From NCBI GenBank assembly GCA_002372015.1, contig DFIA01000046.1, forward strand, positions 1-63,748: DNA of 63,748 nt, in the 5' to 3' direction. Source of the stretch: Bacteroidales bacterium UBA3709. GTDB lineage: Bacteria; Bacteroidota; Bacteroidia; Bacteroidales; UBA932. Position numbers and translations under genes: made by a program. The notes beneath the pieces are model-generated. The model made no database searches, was not told the DNA's origin, and was given only the letters and a program-made list of their open reading frames with translations. The stretch's first letter is position 1, and every line of letters begins with the position of its first letter. Of this stretch, positions 25,592-34,840 are shown in pieces.

Positions 25592-26740
25592 TTATATGGT
25601 TTCTGCAATTTCTCTATAAAAATCTTTTAAACTATTCCAAACCAAACTTCTATCGAAGCGATGAATTACCATAGGGCGTGCATTTGTTCGCATTCTCTCA
25701 TATAGTTGCCTGTCTTCCATTACTTTATTCATTGCGCGGCATAAGGCTTCGGCATCTTTTACCGGAACTATCAGGCCATTCACACCATTTGATATTATCT
25801 CGTTAGAACCATTGATATCTGTAACTACACACGGAAGGCCCATAGCTCCTCCTTCTATTACAGAATTCGGAAAACCTTCTCTGTAGCTTGGAAGTATTAG
25901 GCAGTCTGATGCCTTCATATAGGGCCTAACATCACTTACTCCGCCCGTAGCTTCTATCTGTGGAGAGTGCTTTATTGCCTCCAGAATTTTGACCGAAGGT
26001 CTGTCGTCCGGCTCATCTACCCCTAATATAAACAGCCTTATATCTTTACGCCTATCAGCCAGCCGAAGAAAAGCCTCTACAAGTTCACCTATTCCCTTAT
26101 CTTTAGCTATCCTTCCTACAAAAATAAATGTAAACATATCTTTTCTTGCGAGCGCCGATGCCTCAGACTGGATTTCTGAATTGTCTGGAGAATAATACTT
26201 TATATCTATCCCTCTTATATTTCCGTACCCCAATACTCTTAATGGCTTACTGGTTATTTTATTAAATAGCAAGTCTTTACGCACCCCATTTCCCTCTGGA
26301 AGTATGTGTGTTGCACATCTACATGTTATTCTATCCGTAGTTTTTAAGATATACTTTTTTATTCCCTTGGCTTGAGGAAAAACAAGGCCGGTAAAAGAGT
26401 GAACTCTAAACCGAACACCACTATAACGCGCAGCCATCATTCCCAACAATCCGGCCTTAGGATTCATAGTATGCACTATATCTGGCTTTTCATGCTTAAA
26501 AATTTTAATAAGCCTCAACAAAGTTTTGAGATCTTTCAATGGGGAAATTCTTCTCTCTATCCTTACTCCTATGGTTCTTACTCCCTCGCGTTTTCTAATG
26601 CATTCCAACTCTTTCTCCGGAGAGGAAACTACCACAACCTCGTAATCTTTAGATAGTTCTGCAAGCAAGTCTCTACAAAACACATCTATGGATACCGGAA
26701 TATTTGACATCCTTAAAAGTTTAAGCTTCTTTTCTTCCAT
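25592..26740 (-). CDS. Family 4 glycosyltransferase (PglA-like position)
   Basis: A 382-residue GT-B glycosyltransferase. N-terminal domain features include IVHTMNPKAGLLGMMAA and HSFTGLVFP (about 120-128); the C-terminal donor domain has FIFVGRIAKDKGIGELVEA and SYREGFPNSVIEGGAMGLPCVVTD with the retaining-GT4 Glu residues. Its ORF starts inside the end of the preceding GT gene (20-base overlap). Being next to the PglC-like gene it could add the second sugar, but specificity cannot be read from sequence. Confidence 0.87.
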   Translation of the reverse strand: MEEKKLKLLRMSNIPVSIDVFCRDLLAELSKDYEVVVVSSPEKELECIRKREGVRTIGVRIERRISPLKDLKTLLRLIKIFKHEKPDIVHTMNPKAGLLGMMAARYSGVRFRVHSFTGLVFPQAKGIKKYILKTTDRITCRCATHILPEGNGVRKDLLFNKITSKPLRVLGYGNIRGIDIKYYSPDNSEIQSEASALARKDMFTFIFVGRIAKDKGIGELVEAFLRLADRRKDIRLFILGVDEPDDRPSVKILEAIKHSPQIEATGGVSDVRPYMKASDCLILPSYREGFPNSVIEGGAMGLPCVVTDINGSNEIISNGVNGLIVPVKDAEALCRAMNKVMEDRQLYERMRTNARPMVIHRFDRSLVWNSLKDFYREIAETI

Positions 26741-27815
26741 GTGTTTTTTTCAAAGTAAGATAAACGTTGTTGTATGCCTCTGCCATTTTAGAAAAGTCAT
26801 ATTCCATGGCACGAGCATAGCAAGCTTCTGCAACTTCCGATGAATAGGTTTTATTTTGGCAAAGCTCTTTTATTTTATCTGCAAAACCCTTGCTGTCTGA
26901 GTCTTTTACTAAAACACCCGCTCCTGCCACAATCTCTCTTAACCCATCTACATCACTACATATAAAAGGTTTTCCTACAGCCATACCCTCTATGCTGGAC
27001 AAAGACAAGCCCTCATAGTGAGAGGCCATTGCCACAACATCTGCACTTTTGAGAATCTGTGGAACATCTGTTCTCCACCCAAAAAAGACCACCCTGTCTT
27101 CTACATTAAGCTCTCTGGCAAGATTCTCCAAAAAGCCTCTCATTGGCCCATCTCCCACTATCCATAGTCTATAATTATGCGGCAACAAAGATATAGCTCT
27201 GATTAGTGTCTGCTGATCTTTTTCCGCACGTAAGGCAGCAACCATAACCACTGCAAAGTTACCCTTGCTTGGCTTGAGTTCCTCATTTGCCGCTGCATTG
27301 GCATAAGCCAAAACATCTATGCCGTTATTGATTGTAATTATGCCTGAAGAGGTTCCAAGATAGGAGGTCAGTTTTTTGTAGGCTATGTCTGAGATACAGA
27401 TTGTTGAAGCATATTTTCTGTACATTCTCCTGTCTATAGGCTTATACCACCACATTTTTCTTCTGCGGTTAAAGGTACTATGCTCTGTTGTTACAAGTTG
27501 CGGTTTCTTTCTAAAAGCATTGGCCAAGGCTGCAAACAACTGCGGAGAAGAGTTATGGGTGTGTACTATATCGTAATCTTTTGAGATTTTTCTCAACTTA
27601 AAAACAAGGGATGGCGAATATACGCTGCCTCCCATAGAAAGAGAATATATTTTGCAACCTGTATTTTCTAAGCAGCTTTTCAGTTCTGTCTGAGTTCCAT
27701 CGAACAAAGCCACATCTACCTGATGCCCTCTGCTTATCATTGCAGCAGTAAGCGCAACTACAAGCTTTTCGGCTCCCCCCATTCTCATGGATGTTATCAC
27801 ATACAGAATTTTCAT
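26721..27815 (-). CDS. Family 4 glycosyltransferase
   Basis: A 364-residue GT-B enzyme. ILYVITSMRMGGAEKLV (3-19) is the typical acceptor-domain opening with the GGAE loop. DIVHTHNSSPQL, VAALRAEKDQQTLI and SHYEGLSLSSIEGMAVGKPFICSD complete the GT4 pattern. It begins 19 bases after the EpsG-like polymerase gene and overlaps the next GT gene. It probably adds one sugar of the repeat unit. Confidence 0.88.
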   Translation of the reverse strand: MKILYVITSMRMGGAEKLVVALTAAMISRGHQVDVALFDGTQTELKSCLENTGCKIYSLSMGGSVYSPSLVFKLRKISKDYDIVHTHNSSPQLFAALANAFRKKPQLVTTEHSTFNRRRKMWWYKPIDRRMYRKYASTICISDIAYKKLTSYLGTSSGIITINNGIDVLAYANAAANEELKPSKGNFAVVMVAALRAEKDQQTLIRAISLLPHNYRLWIVGDGPMRGFLENLARELNVEDRVVFFGWRTDVPQILKSADVVAMASHYEGLSLSSIEGMAVGKPFICSDVDGLREIVAGAGVLVKDSDSKGFADKIKELCQNKTYSSEVAEACYARAMEYDFSKMAEAYNNVYLTLKKTHGRKEA

Positions 27816-27834
27816 CGCAATAGATTTTGAGAGG

Positions 27835-28935
27835 TTAAGATTTCAGGAATATTATTACAGTAAACACATAGTGGGCTGCCATTACAAGACAGGTGTTTAG
27901 CCCGGCTTTCTTTTTCCAGAAAGGAAGTTCTAACATTGGATATGCAACCACCACAGGATACAGCAACCAGCTCAGATAAGCAAATCTGTTGGAATACGGA
28001 GCTCTTATTATCATTACCCAAAAGGCGTTGGCATATATGTATGTCCCTAAAAGAATTGCATAAGTTCTGGTATATATCTTATGTTTAAAAATAATGTACC
28101 ATCCCATTAACACCGGCACAAAAGAATAGAGCAAAAAGTCTAATCTAAAGCCAACTTTAAGTTTTGTTTCGTAATTGCTGGAAGAGAGATAGTCTGCCAG
28201 TCGGGCGTCTATACCGATGCCCGAAATTATATCGGAGACAAGTTGTCCATAGGCGGCGCTAATAAATATGCAAGCTCCCCAAAAATAAAACATCAATTTA
28301 GGGTTAGTTATAAAGTAGGCTCCAATAGATGCCATTATAGGGAGTATCATAGAGTTATGGAACCCGTAAGAAGCCATGCACAGCAATACATATATTATCT
28401 TGCTTTTGTAACCTCCCTTCATGAATGTTATGGCCAAGACAAAAATACTTGCAGCCACTCCGGAGCGTATTCCGTTTGTGGCATAGCCATAAAAACTCAT
28501 GGCAGAAACCATAAAAACAAATATGGGAGAAGCATTTTCTTTAGAGAGCTTGTAACTTGCAAGAACATGTGGTAGTATATAAAGAAGCTCTATAAAAAAG
28601 AAGAAATATTTTGAAGGGTATCTATGGGCAAACCAATACATTAAATTTCGGAACAGCATATCCGTTTCTTGAGGAAACTCAAAACCGGCCGCTACATTCT
28701 GATACAAGATATCATAGTCTCTCATATCGCCAAAACGGGCAGAAACAGGCCTAAATCCTAAAAACAACAGTAAAAACAAACCGGCTATAACCGGCAAGAC
28801 TATGCTCTTACGCTTGTACATCAGTTTCTGACTATCTGCCTGAAATAGATCCGTAAAGCAATACAATGTTAGTATTGCAAGAAATACCAAGTATATGGTA
28901 GAGTATAAATATGCCGGTATTACAGAATCAAACAT
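27835..28935 (-). CDS. EpsG-family polysaccharide polymerase (Wzy-type)
   Basis: A 366-residue integral membrane protein with about ten to eleven hydrophobic helices. It shows the EpsG/Wzy-like pattern: FGDMRDYDILY after the third helix, TDMLFRNLMYWFA, the NGIRSGVAASIFVLA motif and GFHNSMILP. Such proteins join lipid-linked repeat units in the periplasm. It overlaps the preceding GT gene by 8 bases. I find no Wzx flippase gene anywhere in the window to supply its substrate. Confidence 0.82.
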   Translation of the reverse strand: MFDSVIPAYLYSTIYLVFLAILTLYCFTDLFQADSQKLMYKRKSIVLPVIAGLFLLLFLGFRPVSARFGDMRDYDILYQNVAAGFEFPQETDMLFRNLMYWFAHRYPSKYFFFFIELLYILPHVLASYKLSKENASPIFVFMVSAMSFYGYATNGIRSGVAASIFVLAITFMKGGYKSKIIYVLLCMASYGFHNSMILPIMASIGAYFITNPKLMFYFWGACIFISAAYGQLVSDIISGIGIDARLADYLSSSNYETKLKVGFRLDFLLYSFVPVLMGWYIIFKHKIYTRTYAILLGTYIYANAFWVMIIRAPYSNRFAYLSWLLYPVVVAYPMLELPFWKKKAGLNTCLVMAAHYVFTVIIFLKS

Positions 28936-30148
28936 TGTGTCTAAACATTGTGTCTAAAACTTTTATCTGCTCCTTATTCTCAAAGTTTTTCTTTACCACT
29001 CCAGCTCTGATCTTTTCTATTAAAACTTTATCTTTTATTATTTCTGCCATAGCAGCAGCACAACCTTCGTTATCTTGCGGAACAATAAAGCCATCCTGCC
29101 CGTCTTCTACCTGAGAGCCGGAGGTTGGATAGGCTGTTATTACAACTGGTTTAGCCAAAATCTGAGCCTCCCTTACCGTTACAGAATTACCCTCAAATCT
29201 GGAAGGTTGTACATATATATCGCAAGCTTTTATATACGGGTAAGGATTAGCTTTTTTCCCCAGTATTACCACACTGTTTTCTACTCCGGCTTCTTTTATC
29301 TTTTTTCTTATGAGTTCTTCATCTGAACCGTAGCCTATAAGATACCAGCAAACCCTACATCCCTTGTTTATAATTCTCCGGCAAATATCAGGAACATTAT
29401 CGTAATTTTTGGCATAGCAAAACCTTCCTACAGATAAAAGATTTACAACACCCTCGGCTTCCGGCATCTCTTTTCTTACTTCCTTTTCTTCAATCTCAAG
29501 AGTTCGCCGGCACACAAAATCTGCCGAAAGAATATTCTTTAAAAGCAATATTTTGTTTTTCAGAGACGGAAATACAGAAAGAAAACTGTTTGTAACATCT
29601 TCCGAAATGGAAACTATGCTGTCGTATGCATTCCACATGCCTATTTCTTGTTGAACATCTACCCCTATGCAGGCATAATCTGTATGTATCCAACAGACTT
29701 TTTTTGCAGCACGAACCTTTTCCAGAACTATATAATGCGGCTGTAAGTAGCTTATAGCCAAATCGTAACCTTCTTTTCTCCCGATTTTAGGCAAAATAGG
29801 AAGAACGCTCTCTGATATTATGTTATAAAGAGGGTGGTTGTCTAAAGACGGATGTTTTATTTTATATAGAGCATATCTGATTTTTGCCCACACTCTTCTA
29901 ACAACAAGTCTGAAATATCCTCTTTTAAGTGCCGTTCCCACAGAAGATTCCATGTGAGCATACACCCCTATCTCTTTAAGCACATTCACCTGCTTTGGAA
30001 TATATTCTATCAACTCTCCCCTATGGCTGTAAATAAATAAATCCACATCATACTTGGAATAGTCTATACTCTGCAAAAAACCGATGAGGCTTATTTCAGC
30101 TCCTCCTATCTCAAGGTAGTGTATGGCTATGAAAATACTTTTCTTCAT
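28928..30148 (-). CDS. Family 4 glycosyltransferase
   Basis: A 406-residue GT-B enzyme opening with IFIAIHYLEIGGAEISLIGFL. The donor domain contains LLSVGRFCYAKNYDNVPDI, ACDIYVQPSRFEGNSVTVREAQILAKPVV and the associated catalytic Glu residues. It has the same architecture as the GT at 32290-33480, with which it shares the VQPSR/VQTSRHEG block. It starts 3 bases after the PglF-like stop. Confidence 0.87.
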   Translation of the reverse strand: MKKSIFIAIHYLEIGGAEISLIGFLQSIDYSKYDVDLFIYSHRGELIEYIPKQVNVLKEIGVYAHMESSVGTALKRGYFRLVVRRVWAKIRYALYKIKHPSLDNHPLYNIISESVLPILPKIGRKEGYDLAISYLQPHYIVLEKVRAAKKVCWIHTDYACIGVDVQQEIGMWNAYDSIVSISEDVTNSFLSVFPSLKNKILLLKNILSADFVCRRTLEIEEKEVRKEMPEAEGVVNLLSVGRFCYAKNYDNVPDICRRIINKGCRVCWYLIGYGSDEELIRKKIKEAGVENSVVILGKKANPYPYIKACDIYVQPSRFEGNSVTVREAQILAKPVVITAYPTSGSQVEDGQDGFIVPQDNEGCAAAMAEIIKDKVLIEKIRAGVVKKNFENKEQIKVLDTMFRHNV

Positions 30149-30151
30149 TTC

Positions 30152-32161
30152 CTACTTCTGCTTGGGACTCGCAGCTGCCGCCGGTTCTTGGATGTTGTCT
30201 AACTGCTGGTATATAGAATTTTGCGACTTGTATTCCGGAACTATTTCCTTCATCTTCTTTACAGTTCTCAAACTGTCTGTCATATTGGCGGCCTCTACCA
30301 ACTCTTTCAAATTCTCCGCAACCTGATCGTATGGAAACTCTCGTACTTGTGCAATAAATATTTTTTTGTTTTTAGTAGGCAGGCTATTCTCTTTGTCGTT
30401 GAGAATCTCCTCATATAGCTTTTCGCCAGGCCTTAAACCGGTAATTTCTATTTTTATATCTTCTCCCGGCCTAAGCCCGGAAAGGCGTATCATGTTTTCC
30501 GCTAAATCTACAATTTTAACAGGCTTGCCCATGTCGAATACAAATATTTCGTACCCTTCTCCCAGAGTAGCAGCTTCCAGAACAAGCCGACATGCTTCCG
30601 GAATAGACATAAAATACCTAACTATATCCTTATGGGTTACTGTTATCGGCCCTCCTTCTGCTATCTGCCTGCGGAATATAGGAATTACAGAACCGTTGCT
30701 TCCGAGCACATTGCCAAATCTTGTAGTTATAAACTTTGTCTTTCCCTCTATCTGGCCGTTGATTATAGCACGAGAAAGACTTTGCGTATATATTTCCGCC
30801 ACTCTTTTACTTGCTCCCATCACATTGGTAGGGTTAACGGCTTTATCTGTAGAAATTTCTATCATTTTGTCTGCCCCATACTTCACCGCAAGAGAAGCTA
30901 CATTCATAGTCCCCAATACATTTATTCTTACGGCTTCTGTAGGGCTCATTTCCATCAATGGTACATGCTTATAGGCAGCAGCGTGGAAAATAATGTCTGG
31001 CTTCCATTGCTTAAAAGCCTCCTCCAACCGAACTTTATTGCATACATCGCAGATATAGAAATCTATTTTACTGCAGCCTAAGCCCTTGGCACCCAACTCG
31101 AGACTCATGTTGTGCAATGGGGTTTCTGCATTATCCAGCAACACTAATTTTTTTACATCAAATTCGCTGATAAGTCGGCAAAGCTCGCTGCCAATACTTC
31201 CTGCGGCTCCTGTTACAAGAATGCTCTTGTTTTGCAGAAATGCAGAAATACTGGACATATCCACAACAACCTCTTCTCTTCCGAGTAAGTCTTCTATTCT
31301 AATTTCTCTCAAAGGGTTACTGAGAATTCCACCCTGACCAAACTTGTCTGAATTATGTACCACAAAAAGTCTAAGATTATTCTTCAGGGCAAAAGGTATA
31401 AGTTTTTCACCCTGCTGAGCTGCAGACTTTTCAGAAGGAAATATAATACCGTCTATTTTCTTTTTCTGAACAATATTCTCAAGATATTTGAAGTTATATA
31501 CATCGTATATCTTTTTCCCGAGCACATTGTGGTGAGAAGATGCCTTTGAAAACCTGATTAAACCACATACCGAATAAGAATTATCGGAAGCGTTTTCGAG
31601 ATATTGTACACAAGAAACGGTTTCGTTGTCATCGCCAAAAACCAACACGTTTTTGCGGCCCCGGCCGCCCATCATAGCTATGCTGTATGCATATAGGTGT
31701 ACCAGAAACAAACGGAAAAAGACTAACCCTGATATTGTGGTAAAAACACTTATCACCTCTATAAGGCCGAATTTGGCATTTATCACATTTTTACCGAGTC
31801 CAAGGCTATCTTTTACCAAAATAAGGGCAGTAAGCTCCAAAATGGCCTTTACCAACACCGCCAGCACAAGAACCCCGATTTCTTTGCTGGTTGTAAACCT
31901 GAGAATCCCCCTATGTGTTCCGAATATCAAAAAAGACACCAGGGCCGCTACGGTGGAAATGCCGGCAGCCCTATATCCTACCTTCAAGAAATAAAATGCA
32001 TCCAACAGATAACCCACTATCCAGAATATCATGATAGTAGCCACTGCCGAGATAAGAAGGTCTATCAGCAGAATAATCCATCTGTTTATGTGCCGCGTAT
32101 TTACTACTGCCCGTGCTATTTTCTTGGAAAATTGCTTACGGGAAGTTGATTTCTTTTCCAT
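30152..32161 (-). CDS. PglF/CapD-like UDP-HexNAc 4,6-dehydratase, membrane-bound
   Basis: A 669-residue nucleoside-diphosphate-sugar dehydratase. Four N-terminal transmembrane segments (about 28-55, 68-82, 96-117, 135-160) are followed by a Rossmann-like regulatory domain (KNVLVFGDD, about 170-300) and the short-chain dehydrogenase catalytic domain: GAAGSIG (318-324), HAAAYKHVPLME, and TDKAVNPTNVMGASKR, where Met replaces the usual catalytic Tyr as in PglF (Lys452 kept). It makes UDP-4-keto-6-deoxy-GlcNAc, feeding the PglE-like enzyme. The start is the ATG at 32161; a TTG three codons upstream lies within the promoter box. The C-terminal 20 residues are Ala/Gln/Pro-rich. Confidence 0.88.
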   Translation of the reverse strand: MEKKSTSRKQFSKKIARAVVNTRHINRWIILLIDLLISAVATIMIFWIVGYLLDAFYFLKVGYRAAGISTVAALVSFLIFGTHRGILRFTTSKEIGVLVLAVLVKAILELTALILVKDSLGLGKNVINAKFGLIEVISVFTTISGLVFFRLFLVHLYAYSIAMMGGRGRKNVLVFGDDNETVSCVQYLENASDNSYSVCGLIRFSKASSHHNVLGKKIYDVYNFKYLENIVQKKKIDGIIFPSEKSAAQQGEKLIPFALKNNLRLFVVHNSDKFGQGGILSNPLREIRIEDLLGREEVVVDMSSISAFLQNKSILVTGAAGSIGSELCRLISEFDVKKLVLLDNAETPLHNMSLELGAKGLGCSKIDFYICDVCNKVRLEEAFKQWKPDIIFHAAAYKHVPLMEMSPTEAVRINVLGTMNVASLAVKYGADKMIEISTDKAVNPTNVMGASKRVAEIYTQSLSRAIINGQIEGKTKFITTRFGNVLGSNGSVIPIFRRQIAEGGPITVTHKDIVRYFMSIPEACRLVLEAATLGEGYEIFVFDMGKPVKIVDLAENMIRLSGLRPGEDIKIEITGLRPGEKLYEEILNDKENSLPTKNKKIFIAQVREFPYDQVAENLKELVEAANMTDSLRTVKKMKEIVPEYKSQNSIYQQLDNIQEPAAAASPKQK

Positions 32162-32167
32162 AGTCTC

Positions 32168-32175
32168 CAAAGGTA
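32168..32175 (-). promoter_or_regulatory. Putative -7 box directly before the PglF-like gene
   Basis: The leftward strand reads TACCTTTG, matching TAnnTTTG, with only 6 bases between it and the ATG at 32161. A TTG lies 23 bases upstream. Transcription from this box would give a nearly or fully leaderless mRNA. Confidence 0.5.
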
Positions 32176-32254
32176 CGAAAAATTTTTACAGGGCAGTGCA
32201 ACGCCACAGCTTTTAGTTGCATCTATAGAGTGTAGGTTTAGGTTTTAGTATTTG

Positions 32255-32290
32255 AAAACTGCACTCGGTTCTGCCTTGTGCAGTTTTTTT
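32255..32290 (-). terminator. Terminator after the suf-ugd-glycosyltransferase operon
   Basis: AAAACTGCAC (32255-32264) pairs with GTGCAGTTTT (32278-32287), a perfect 10-bp stem with a 13-base loop, directly after the stop codon of the upstream glycosyltransferase. In the leftward direction the stem ends in TTTT; the rightward strand has eight T after the stem, so it may work both ways. Confidence 0.7.
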
Positions 32291-33480
32291 TATGCACCCT
32301 CTATCAGGCTGTAGAACCTCTGTACATTTTCTTCCGTGCCTTTCTGCTCGGATTTCTGAAATTCTACAATAGATTGGTACAGGGCGGCATCTTCCAACAA
32401 ACTGCAAATGGCTTCTGCCACTTCCTGCGGACTGTGAGATACCACAAGACCATTTTTTCTGTCTTTCATCTGCATATATACAGAATCGTAACGGGTTGTT
32501 ACTACGGGCTTGTTTAAAAGTCGAGCCTCGGCAATAGCCCTGCCATAGCCTTCGTGTCTGGATGTTTGAACATACAGAGTACAACCTTTGAAATAAGGAT
32601 ATGGGTTAGGCATAGTGCCAAGAAATACAAATTTATCTTCCAGACCATGCTTGCCAATAAACCTTTCCATTTCTTCTCTATACGGCCCCTTTCCTATGGC
32701 ATACCACTTAAAATCCAACCCTTTGTCTGAAAGTATTTTGCACGTTTGCATTATAATATCGTACCCTTTGTCTTTAACATTTAGGCTCGCTACGGTAAGT
32801 AGTTTTATTCCGCTGTAATCTCTCCATACAGAAGCCAGTACTTCCTGCTGCCGTGCCTGTTCCTCTATCATCTTTCGGTCTATAACATTCGGGGTGTAGT
32901 ACATCTTTCCTGCAAACTCCGGATACACATTTTTGAAATGATCGAGAGCCGCCTGACTTACCATAGATATTTTATCTGCTGCGGCATAATATGGTCTTTC
33001 CCACTTATGTTCTGTTCTGTAAGAATCGAGATGAAAAATACAATTTACCCAAGCTATTTTTGTTTTTGCCTTTACCTTATCTATCAAGTAAAAGGTTGGA
33101 ATACACTGGCTAAAACCAATAGCCACATCATATTCCTTGGGATTGCTTTCTATACAAGAACTTGATGATTGCCAAAATTTACGAGCATGAGTCATTCTTA
33201 AATCGGCTCCAAACCTAAGACTGATAGAATATCTGAGACGGGCAAATAACATTCTCAATGAGCCCCTCTGCTCGCCTTTTAAGTATCTGAAATACTTTGG
33301 AGTAGGAAGCATATTAACGTGCTCCGAAACATAACGTTCATACTCTCCCCCAGAAGCCATCAGCTGTAAGTCAACCTCAAACTTATTGTAATCCAGATTA
33401 TTCAACAACGACACAAGACTTTTTTCTCCTCCGCCTGTTTTAAGAGTATCCATTATAAACAAAAGCCTTGTCTTTTTCAT
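32290..33480 (-). CDS. Family 4 glycosyltransferase
   Basis: A 396-residue GT-B enzyme: RLLFIMDTLKTGGGEKSLVSLLNNLDYNKFEVDL opening in two blocks, then LLTVASLNVKDKGYDII, GCTLYVQTSRHEGYGRAIAEARLLNKPVVTT in the donor domain. The GGGEKS loop and the EGYGRAIAE segment are typical of GT4 enzymes in capsule loci. It follows ugd by 19 bases and is the last gene before a strong terminator, outside the PglF operon but functionally part of the same polysaccharide locus. Confidence 0.86.
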   Translation of the reverse strand: MKKTRLLFIMDTLKTGGGEKSLVSLLNNLDYNKFEVDLQLMASGGEYERYVSEHVNMLPTPKYFRYLKGEQRGSLRMLFARLRYSISLRFGADLRMTHARKFWQSSSSCIESNPKEYDVAIGFSQCIPTFYLIDKVKAKTKIAWVNCIFHLDSYRTEHKWERPYYAAADKISMVSQAALDHFKNVYPEFAGKMYYTPNVIDRKMIEEQARQQEVLASVWRDYSGIKLLTVASLNVKDKGYDIIMQTCKILSDKGLDFKWYAIGKGPYREEMERFIGKHGLEDKFVFLGTMPNPYPYFKGCTLYVQTSRHEGYGRAIAEARLLNKPVVTTRYDSVYMQMKDRKNGLVVSHSPQEVAEAICSLLEDAALYQSIVEFQKSEQKGTEENVQRFYSLIEGA

Positions 33481-33499
33481 ACTGCTTTATTTACGTGCT

Positions 33500-34813
33500 T
33501 TATCTGCCTATGCTATAATATTCCAATCCGGCTGCTGTTACCTCGGCAGGAGTATAAATATCCCGACCATCTACAAAGATGTTCCCCTTCATAGCTTTTT
33601 TAACTCTGTCCCAAGCCGGTACCCTAAATTCTTTCCATTCGGTAATAAGGGCTGCTGCATCTGCTCCTTCTACACAGTTGTAAATATTTGTTGCATACAA
33701 TACCCTATTGCCAAGATAATGATTTTTACACTCTTCCATGGCTATAGGATCATATACCTTTACTATGGCTCCGGCTTTTAACAGAAGCTCTGCCACCACC
33801 ACAGAAGGAGCCTCTCGCATATCGTCTGTTTCTGGCTTGAAAGACAAGCCCCACAGAGCAACCGTTTTACCTTCAAGATGTTTTAGCGCTTTATGTAACT
33901 TAATGAATACTACCTTTTTCTGCTCTTCGTTTACTTCTTCCACAGCGCTTATTATCTTCATCTGATAGCCGTTTTCTTTTCCTGTTCGTATAAGAGCTTT
34001 TACATCCTTTGGAAAGCAGCTTCCCCCATACCCGCAACCAGGATAGAGAAACTTATTTCCTATTCTCGAATCTGCGGCCATTCCCTCTCTAACCTTCTGA
34101 ACATCTGCTCCCGTTATCTCGCATAAATGAGCTATTTCATTCATAAAACTGATTCTGGTTGCCAGCATAGAATTGGAAGCATATTTAGTCATCTCGGAAG
34201 ACATTATATCCATAAAGATTATTCTGTACTTAGACATTTGGAATGGCTTGTATATCCTTTCCATTAAATGACGTGCTGTTTCTGAAGAGACTCCTACAAC
34301 CACCCTATCTGGCGACATAAAATCTTTAATGGCAGCCCCTTCTTTCAGAAACTCCGGATTTGAGGCCACATCAAAATCTATTTTTTCGCCTCTTTTTTCC
34401 AGCTCTTCCTCTACCCTTTTACGCACCTTATGGCAAGTCCCAACAGGCACCGTACTCTTTATAACAAGAAGTGTATATTTCTTTATGTTACGACCGAATT
34501 CAGAGGCTACTTCAAGAACATAACTTAAATCTGCGCTTCCGTCTTCTCCCGGAGGAGTGCCTACTGCCACAAACACAACACTTAACGAATCTATAACAGA
34601 AGCCAGATCTGTACTGAAGTGCAATCTGCCCTTGGCAGAATTATTGCGCACCATTTCTTTGAGCCCGGGTTCATAAATAGGAACCTCTCCTTTAGAAAGC
34701 TTCTCTATTTTTTTGCTGTCTATGTCTATGCAAGTTACATTCATTCCCATTTCTGCAAAGCACGCTCCGGTAACAAGCCCAACATAACCAGTTCCAACTA
34801 TACCTACATTCAT
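33500..34813 (-). CDS. ugd: UDP-glucose 6-dehydrogenase
   Basis: A 437-residue NAD-dependent dehydrogenase that oxidises UDP-glucose (or UDP-GlcNAc/ManNAc-type relatives) to the uronate. NAD-binding GTGYVGLVTG (7-16), STVPVGT (120-126), SNPEFLKEGAAI and the catalytic Cys266 in GYGGSCFPKD are all present; the C-terminal binding domain ends with KGNIFVDGRDIYTP. It supplies a uronic acid for the polysaccharide. It lies 27 bases after sufD, an unusual neighbour, and probably reads through from the suf promoter. Confidence 0.9.
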   Translation of the reverse strand: MNVGIVGTGYVGLVTGACFAEMGMNVTCIDIDSKKIEKLSKGEVPIYEPGLKEMVRNNSAKGRLHFSTDLASVIDSLSVVFVAVGTPPGEDGSADLSYVLEVASEFGRNIKKYTLLVIKSTVPVGTCHKVRKRVEEELEKRGEKIDFDVASNPEFLKEGAAIKDFMSPDRVVVGVSSETARHLMERIYKPFQMSKYRIIFMDIMSSEMTKYASNSMLATRISFMNEIAHLCEITGADVQKVREGMAADSRIGNKFLYPGCGYGGSCFPKDVKALIRTGKENGYQMKIISAVEEVNEEQKKVVFIKLHKALKHLEGKTVALWGLSFKPETDDMREAPSVVVAELLLKAGAIVKVYDPIAMEECKNHYLGNRVLYATNIYNCVEGADAAALITEWKEFRVPAWDRVKKAMKGNIFVDGRDIYTPAEVTAAGLEYYSIGR

Positions 34814-34840
34814 ACAGCAATTTTTTTAGATTTTATTCTT

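Noticed and set aside
30366..30974. A 202-codon rightward open frame inside the PglF-like gene
   Set aside because: It is antisense to the conserved catalytic domain and shows no family similarity or promoter.
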